A stretch of DNA of 46,603 nt from Betaproteobacteria bacterium RIFCSPLOWO2_12_FULL_62_58 (GTDB lineage Bacteria; Pseudomonadota; Gammaproteobacteria; Burkholderiales; SG8-41): assembly GCA_001772005.1 (NCBI GenBank), contig MERI01000068.1, forward strand, positions 1 to 46,603. Reading direction: 5' to 3'. Of this stretch, positions 41,905-46,603 are shown one piece after another (position 1 is the stretch's first letter; each line of letters opens with the position of its first letter). Below the pieces are notes generated by a model that ran no database searches, was not told where the DNA came from, and was given only the letters and a program-made list of their open reading frames with translations. Position numbers and translations under genes: made by a program.

Positions 41905-42687
41905 TTACACACGTCCCAGAAAACCGAGCATCGCCTCGTTGAAAATCTGTGTCTGCTCGATGTTGGAGAGGTGCGCGGCCGAGGGGATTATTTTCAGTTC
42001 CGACCCGGGCAGGTTTTCGTGTATCGCGCGCGCGGCCTCCGGCGGCGTACCGTGATCGTGCTCGCCGACCATGATCAGCGTGGGAATCCTGACTTCCTTC
42101 AACCGGTCCGTAACGTCGATCTTGGCGATCGCCTGGCAGCAGCCGACGAAACCGGCGACGGGGGTGTTGCGGATGTCGTTACCGATGCGCGCCATCACGT
42201 CCTTGTGCGCGTTGCGATAGGGCTCGGTGAACCAGCGCTCGAGCGTGGTTTCGACCAGCGCTTCCATCCCTTTTTGTTGCGCGTTCTGGATGCGTTCTGC
42301 CCACATCTTCGCCGCATCGGGCGGGCGGCGGCTGGTGGTGTCGGCGAGCACCATGCTCTGGAAAACGCCCGGGTATTTGAGGGCGAAGGTCTGCCCGATC
42401 ATGCCGCCCATCGAGAGCCCCATCCAATGCGTCTGCTTGATCTTGAGCGCGTCGAGCAGTGCTTTCACGTCGTCGGCGAGCTGCTCCAGCGTGTAATCGC
42501 CGGACGGGGCACCGCTCTGGCCATGGCCGCGTGTATCGTAGCGCAGCACTTTGTACTTCTTGGTGAGCACCTGCATCTGCGGATCCCACATACGCAGGTT
42601 GCAAGCGAGTGAATGGCTCATGGTGATCCACGGGCCTTCGCCCGCGATCTCGTAGTTGATGTCGATGCCGTTGGCTTCGATTTTCAT
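41905..42687 (-). CDS. Alpha/beta hydrolase, 3-oxoadipate enol-lactonase-like
   Basis: 260 residues. The nucleophile elbow is GLSMGGMIG (Ser), the oxyanion side is MSHSLACNLRMWDPQ, the acid is in VGEHDHGTPP and the His is in SAAHLSNIEQ. The pattern DTRGHGQSGAPSGDYTLEQL is typical of PcaD-like enzymes that open 3-oxoadipate enol-lactone, but no other catechol or protocatechuate genes are nearby. ATG at 42687 follows AAAAGGAAAAGCC. It is convergent with the MFS gene, which ends ten bases away. Confidence 0.88.
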   Translation of the reverse strand: MKIEANGIDINYEIAGEGPWITMSHSLACNLRMWDPQMQVLTKKYKVLRYDTRGHGQSGAPSGDYTLEQLADDVKALLDALKIKQTHWMGLSMGGMIGQTFALKYPGVFQSMVLADTTSRRPPDAAKMWAERIQNAQQKGMEALVETTLERWFTEPYRNAHKDVMARIGNDIRNTPVAGFVGCCQAIAKIDVTDRLKEVRIPTLIMVGEHDHGTPPEAARAIHENLPGSELKIIPSAAHLSNIEQTQIFNEAMLGFLGRV

Positions 42688-43085
42688 GGCTTTTCCTTTT
42701 GAGCGACCCAATTACGGGGACACCAGTATAACCGCAATCGTCTTCGCCCCCGGCGGGCCGGATTCACCTCCGGGGGGTTGGACCCTGGCATTTAACGTGC
42801 TGTCCAGACCGAGGCATGCGGTGCCGCAGCAAGGGGGTGACTCCGGCACCCCCCTTGAAATTCCCGAAACTGGAAGAAGGGCATGGGATGAGGTATGGGA
42901 GGGGCTTTTTTCGTTCTCGCCTTGAACTATCGTGTCCGCGATTGAACACCGGCACGGCGAGGCAGAGAATATGTTCTACAAGCAACCTTGGTGGTCAACC
43001 GCTCGACGCGCAGTGCCATCGGAGGGCTCGACATGGATGCCGGATCGCTATTCCATTCCGCAACGTGTGGCTGACCGACCTGTAG
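42688..43085. other. Gene-free stretch between the hydrolase and the protease
   Basis: About 400 bases. One clear hairpin, AAGGGGGTG...CACCCCCCTT, lies at 42831-42856. A GAGGGGCTTTTTT stretch lies near 42899. Otherwise no gene or element was recognised. Confidence 0.5.
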
Positions 43086-44453
43086 TCAGCGGACGAGCAG
43101 CGTGATGTTGAAGTCGCCGCGCAGCAGGTTCACGGCGAAGCCGCGCTCCGCGCCGCGCAGCGCGGCCTGAAATTCGGCGAGCGTGCGCACGCGTTTGCGG
43201 TTGACGCCGTAGATGATGTCGCCGGGACGGAATCCCGCCTGCCAGGCGCGGCTCCCCTGCTCCACGGCTGTGACGATCAGTCCCTGGATACGCTGGTAGA
43301 GCGGGCTGCCGCGCTCGATCTCGACCACTTTCATTCCGGGAAGCTGCGGTACAGCCTGCCCCTCGCGGCCGGTGACTTCCTGCGGCGCGGCGATCCGTGT
43401 GCGCAGCACGCGCGTGGCGCCGCCGCGGTTGACGCGCAGTTCGATTTCCTCGCCCACGGGCGTCAAACCAAGACGCGCGCGCAGTTCCGCCACACTCCGG
43501 ATGGCGCGTCCGTTGAGGGCGACGACGAGGTCGCCTTCGCGCAGTCCCGCCTTGTCCGCGGGCGAGCCGGACTGCACGGCGGCGATCAGCGCACCGTCGA
43601 GCGACGCGGCGCCGAGCTTCTTCGCGAGTTCCGGCGTCAAGTCCGCCATCTCGATGCCGAGCCGGCCGCGCCGCACTTCGCCGTAGCGCGCGATCTGGTT
43701 CAGCACTGCGCGCGCCATGTTGGCGGGCACCGCGAAGCCGATGCCGACGTTGCCGCCGGCGGGGCCGATGATGGCGCTGTTGATGCCGACGAGTTCGCCG
43801 CGCATGTTGACCAGCGCTCCACCCGAGTTGCCGGGATTGATGGAAGCGTCGGTCTGGATGAAATCCTCGTAGCCTTCGACGCTGAGGCCGGTGCGTCCCA
43901 GGGCGCTCACGATGCCCGACGTCACGGTCTGGCCGATACCGAACGGGTTGCCGATCGCGATCACATAATCGCCGACCTGCAGTGTGTCGGAGTCGCCGAA
44001 TTTGAGCGCTGTGAGGTTCTGCGGTTCGATCTGCAGCACCGCGATGTCGGTGCCGGGATCGGTGCCGACCAGCTTCGCTTGGAACTGGCGGCGGTCCTTG
44101 AGCGTGACGATCGCCTGCTCGGCGTCCTTGATGACGTGGTGGTTGGTAAGCACGTAGCCGCGCGCGGCGTCGACGATGACACCCGAGCCCGCAGCCTGTT
44201 CGCGAGGGCGGTCCGGGAGGTTGAAGAAGCGCCGGAAGAACGGGTCGCGGAACAGCGGGTTGTCCTCGATCGGCGAGCGCGTGACGACCGAGATATTGAC
44301 CACCGCCGGAGTTACTTCGTTGACGAGCGGCGCGAGCGTCGGCAATCCCCGGCCGTCGAATTGGGGCTGGGCGGCGTAGACGGAAGCGCTCGCCGCAACG
44401 AACAGCATCGCGGCTAACGCGCGCCACAGTAAACGGATCAGGCCTGGGTGCAT
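43086..44453 (-). CDS. Periplasmic serine protease, DegQ/DegP (HtrA) family
   Basis: 455 residues. The signal peptide is MHPGLIRLLWRALAAMLFVA..., cut near VYA-AQ. The trypsin-like domain has the triad His106 (TNHHVI), Asp136 (GTDIAVL) and Ser210 (GNSGGAL). Two PDZ domains follow (RRGRLGIEMADLTPEL..., then SPLYQRIQGLIVTAVEQGS...). It degrades or refolds damaged periplasmic proteins. The length suits DegQ or DegP, and telling them apart needs alignment. It lies downstream of the spermidine-synthase-like gene, with a long palindrome between them. Confidence 0.93.
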   Translation of the reverse strand: MHPGLIRLLWRALAAMLFVAASASVYAAQPQFDGRGLPTLAPLVNEVTPAVVNISVVTRSPIEDNPLFRDPFFRRFFNLPDRPREQAAGSGVIVDAARGYVLTNHHVIKDAEQAIVTLKDRRQFQAKLVGTDPGTDIAVLQIEPQNLTALKFGDSDTLQVGDYVIAIGNPFGIGQTVTSGIVSALGRTGLSVEGYEDFIQTDASINPGNSGGALVNMRGELVGINSAIIGPAGGNVGIGFAVPANMARAVLNQIARYGEVRRGRLGIEMADLTPELAKKLGAASLDGALIAAVQSGSPADKAGLREGDLVVALNGRAIRSVAELRARLGLTPVGEEIELRVNRGGATRVLRTRIAAPQEVTGREGQAVPQLPGMKVVEIERGSPLYQRIQGLIVTAVEQGSRAWQAGFRPGDIIYGVNRKRVRTLAEFQAALRGAERGFAVNLLRGDFNITLLVR

Positions 44454-44477
44454 GGTTTTTCTCGCGGCAGGGGCTTA

Positions 44478-44525
44478 GAGCCCGTAACATAATGAAACAC
44501 ACGCGTTTCGTTATGTTACGGGCTC
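44478..44525. repeat. Near-perfect 21-bp inverted repeat
   Basis: GAGCCCGTAACATAATGAAA plus C (44478-44498) is matched by its complement at 44505-44525 with a single mismatch and a six-base loop. The stem contains AT-rich GTAACATAA. There is no T run, so it does not look like a standard terminator. It stands 25 bases upstream of the DegQ-like start. Confidence 0.8.
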
Positions 44526-44579
44526 TTAATGTCCTCAGATGGAGGCGGGGCGCCGAACTTCAAGGGTCTCTACTCTCGT

Positions 44580-46598
44580 TCACTTAAGAATCTGGAACAG
44601 ATTGTTGAAGTCGTCGGTCCACACCCGCAGACCCGGGATGTCCGTGATTTCATCCGTGGCACCGGCAATGTCCTCACGCTCCAGCAACGCCCCATTTCGG
44701 GCAACAAGCACCCAGTCCGTCTTTGCGAGATCGTTTTCTTCCGCTTCGTCGACGATGAGCGCTGCGTGCAGCTTGTATTCGTCGGCGATGCGCTTCACCA
44801 CCGGCGCGAACTGCAGGAAGCGGTTGGTGACGTGAAATGCGATCACGCCATTCGGTTTGACGTGCCTGAGATATACCGCCATCGCTTCGCGCGTGATGAG
44901 ATGTACCGGGATCGAGTCGCTCGAGAAGGCGTCGATCACCAGTATGTCGTAGTCTTGCGGCGGTTCGCGCTCCATGGTGAGGCGCGCGTCTCCCAGCACG
45001 GTTTCGATCCGTGCGCCGCTGCTCCCCAAAAACGAGAACTCCTTGCGTGCGATTTCCACCACCTGCGGGTTGATTTCGTAAAAACGGTAGACGTCGCCCG
45101 GCCGGCCGTAGGCGGCGAGCGTGCCGGTGCCCAGGCCGATCACGCCCACGCGCACCGGCGCGGCGAGGCTCGCCTTGATGGCGCGGGCCACACCGGCACT
45201 CGGCCCATAATAGGTAGTCGGCTCGAGGCGTTTGTCCGCCGCGAGGTGCTGCTCGCCATGCATGATCACGCCGTGCATCAACCGCCGCACGGCATCTTCG
45301 CTGGTTTCGGGGCCGGTATCCTTGACACGCAATGTGCCGTAGAAGTTGCGCGCCATCACGCGCGTGTCCTTGGACAGCAGATCGATGTATTGGTAGACAT
45401 GGTAAGCGGTAACGCCCGCCGCGCCCAGAGCCAGCAGCGGCACGAAAAGAGGCATCCGGCGCGCGAGGTACACGGCAAGCAGCAGCGTGACGACCAGCCC
45501 GATGCCGAATTCGTAGTAAGTGTTGAAGAGCTTGGGCGCCACGAAGCCGATCAGCACGCCGCCGAGCGCGCCGCCCAGCGACACCATCAGGTAGAAGGTC
45601 GTCAGGTAGCGCGGAGCGGGCTTCATGCCGGCGAGCTCGCCGTGAAAGAACATGCAGCACACGAACAATCCCACGGCGTAGAGCGGGACCGCCTCCTTGA
45701 TGTCCATGATGCCGCCATCCGCGTGCAGCGCCCATGCCATCGCGCCGACCACGACGAGCAGGGGACCGAGGAAGAGGCGGCGCTGGTACCAGCCGCGCCC
45801 CTCGAAGCACAGAATGAAGGTGACAAGGTAGACTATAAGCGGCAGGATCCACAGGAACGGCACGGAAGCGACATCGTGCGTGATGTGGTTGGTCACGCCG
45901 AGCAGCATGAACGAGCCCATAGCGGAGAGCAGCAGCCACACCACATACTCCGTGAGCCGCGGAGCGGGGCCGTCGTTTGCCGCGGCGACCGCGGCGGCGG
46001 CGCTCGCGTACCGCACCTGGTGCCGCACGCTGTAGAGCGCCGCGCCGATGCACAACAACACGAACAGCACGTAGCCCCCGCTCCAGCCGAAGGATTGCTG
46101 CAGCGTAGTGATCCACGGTTCGACGGCGAAGGGGTAGGCGATCAGCGCGAGCAGGGAGCCGAAGTTGGAAAGCGCGAACAAGCGGTAGACCGTTCCGGCG
46201 GGAAAAGTGCGCGCGAACCAGGCCTGCACCAGCGGGCCGGTGGTGGAGAGCAGGAAATAGGGCAGCCCGATGGTCGCCGCGAGCAGGCCGAGGATGCGCC
46301 AGGTCGGCTCTTCGTCGCCGACAGGCTTCCAGGAAGCATCAGGCATGATCGGCAACCACACGAGACTCACGGCGAGCAGCGCGATATGCAGCGTGATCTG
46401 GGTGCGGGCTTTGAGCTTGCGTGTGGTCCAGTCGGTATAGGCGTAACCGAACAGCAGCAGAAACTGGAAGAACACGAGGCAGGTGGTCCACACCGCGGCG
46501 GAGCCGCCGAACCACGGCAGGATCTGCTTGGCCTCGATCGGCTGGACCAGGAACAGCAGAAACGCGCTCGTGAAGATGGTCAGCGCGTAAAGGATCAT
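44580..46598 (-). CDS. Membrane-anchored spermidine synthase-like protein (MFS-like plus methyltransferase-fold domain)
   Basis: 672 residues. The first 400 are a series of about ten hydrophobic helices starting with ILYALTIFTSAFLLFLVQPI. The rest is a Rossmann-like domain: VGVIGLGTGTLAAYG, YRFYEINPQVVEIA, VLGDARLTME and LVIDAFSSDSIPVHLI, as in spermidine/spermine synthases. Such fusions are common, but their aminopropyl-transfer activity is unproven. ATG at 46598 is five bases from the window end; an earlier start outside cannot be excluded. It stops at 44580 before the long palindrome and DegQ. Confidence 0.88.
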   Translation of the reverse strand: MILYALTIFTSAFLLFLVQPIEAKQILPWFGGSAAVWTTCLVFFQFLLLFGYAYTDWTTRKLKARTQITLHIALLAVSLVWLPIMPDASWKPVGDEEPTWRILGLLAATIGLPYFLLSTTGPLVQAWFARTFPAGTVYRLFALSNFGSLLALIAYPFAVEPWITTLQQSFGWSGGYVLFVLLCIGAALYSVRHQVRYASAAAAVAAANDGPAPRLTEYVVWLLLSAMGSFMLLGVTNHITHDVASVPFLWILPLIVYLVTFILCFEGRGWYQRRLFLGPLLVVVGAMAWALHADGGIMDIKEAVPLYAVGLFVCCMFFHGELAGMKPAPRYLTTFYLMVSLGGALGGVLIGFVAPKLFNTYYEFGIGLVVTLLLAVYLARRMPLFVPLLALGAAGVTAYHVYQYIDLLSKDTRVMARNFYGTLRVKDTGPETSEDAVRRLMHGVIMHGEQHLAADKRLEPTTYYGPSAGVARAIKASLAAPVRVGVIGLGTGTLAAYGRPGDVYRFYEINPQVVEIARKEFSFLGSSGARIETVLGDARLTMEREPPQDYDILVIDAFSSDSIPVHLITREAMAVYLRHVKPNGVIAFHVTNRFLQFAPVVKRIADEYKLHAALIVDEAEENDLAKTDWVLVARNGALLEREDIAGATDEITDIPGLRVWTDDFNNLFQILK

Positions 46599-46603
46599 GG
46601 AGC

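Noticed and set aside
42688-43085. A small gene starting at the ATG near 42970 before degQ
   Set aside because: The frame is short, overlaps the end of the protease gene on the opposite strand and shows no ribosome binding site or family.

Overview
The window looks like a chromosomal segment from a high-GC betaproteobacterium. No rRNA gene was seen to prove this. The assignment rests on gene neighbourhoods: uvrA divergent from a YajR-type MFS gene followed by ssb; fmdB-DUF502-aspS-RNase-barstar-nudB; an EEP-family gene coupled to clsB; cytochrome b561 coupled to YceI genes; and orphan tripartite-tricarboxylate ('Bug') receptors. No tRNA, rRNA or CRISPR array was seen.

Layout. 1-4.8 kb: uvrA (3' end beyond the window, carrying an in-frame repeat insertion), an MFS transporter and ssb. 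5-8.2 kb: an orphan radical SAM/SPASM enzyme bracketed by hairpin repeats, a ketopantoate-reductase-family gene and a phosphotransacetylase. 8.4-11.9 kb: a complete RIT element, meaning three overlapping tyrosine recombinase genes between imperfect inverted repeats. 12-17.3 kb: a minus-strand catabolic cluster with a GntR regulator, two enolase-superfamily enzymes (one lacking an expected metal ligand) and two Bug receptors. 17.5-19 kb: an SDR gene without a usual start codon, then about 0.77 kb of nested repeats. 19-22.5 kb: a phosphotransacetylase/phosphotransbutyrylase-like gene, acetate kinase and a citrate synthase. 22.8-31.3 kb: a mostly housekeeping block on the plus strand (fmdB, DUF502, aspS, secreted RNase, barstar, nudB, nadA, an SRPBCC protein, an EEP enzyme, clsB). 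31.7-33.5 kb: an Atm1-type ABC exporter. 33.6-35.9 kb: a cytochrome b561-YceI-YceI operon framed by two inverted copies of the hairpin repeat. 35.9-38 kb: a QseBC/TctDE-like two-component system. 38.1-38.3 kb: a candidate small RNA or small-peptide gene ending in a strong terminator. 38.7-46.6 kb: a PBP7-like peptidase, EgtD, an MFS transporter, an alpha/beta hydrolase, a DegQ/DegP-like protease and a membrane spermidine-synthase-like protein.

The most unusual feature is a dispersed repeat family found at eight places. A complete copy is about 200 bp: hairpin A (CTAGCAGCCTGT...), then a core bounded by GCAAAACCGSC and its complement, then hairpin B (...ACAAACTCCTAG). Several copies begin or end at CTAG, and four genes (ssb, the radical SAM gene, pta, ackA) use a TAG stop lying inside such a border CTAG. 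There are two core subtypes, solo hairpins, a core-less A+B fusion, and one hairpin with compensatory stem changes. This looks like a non-autonomous mobile or REP-like family with CTAG target preference. No mobilising enzyme for it is visible here.
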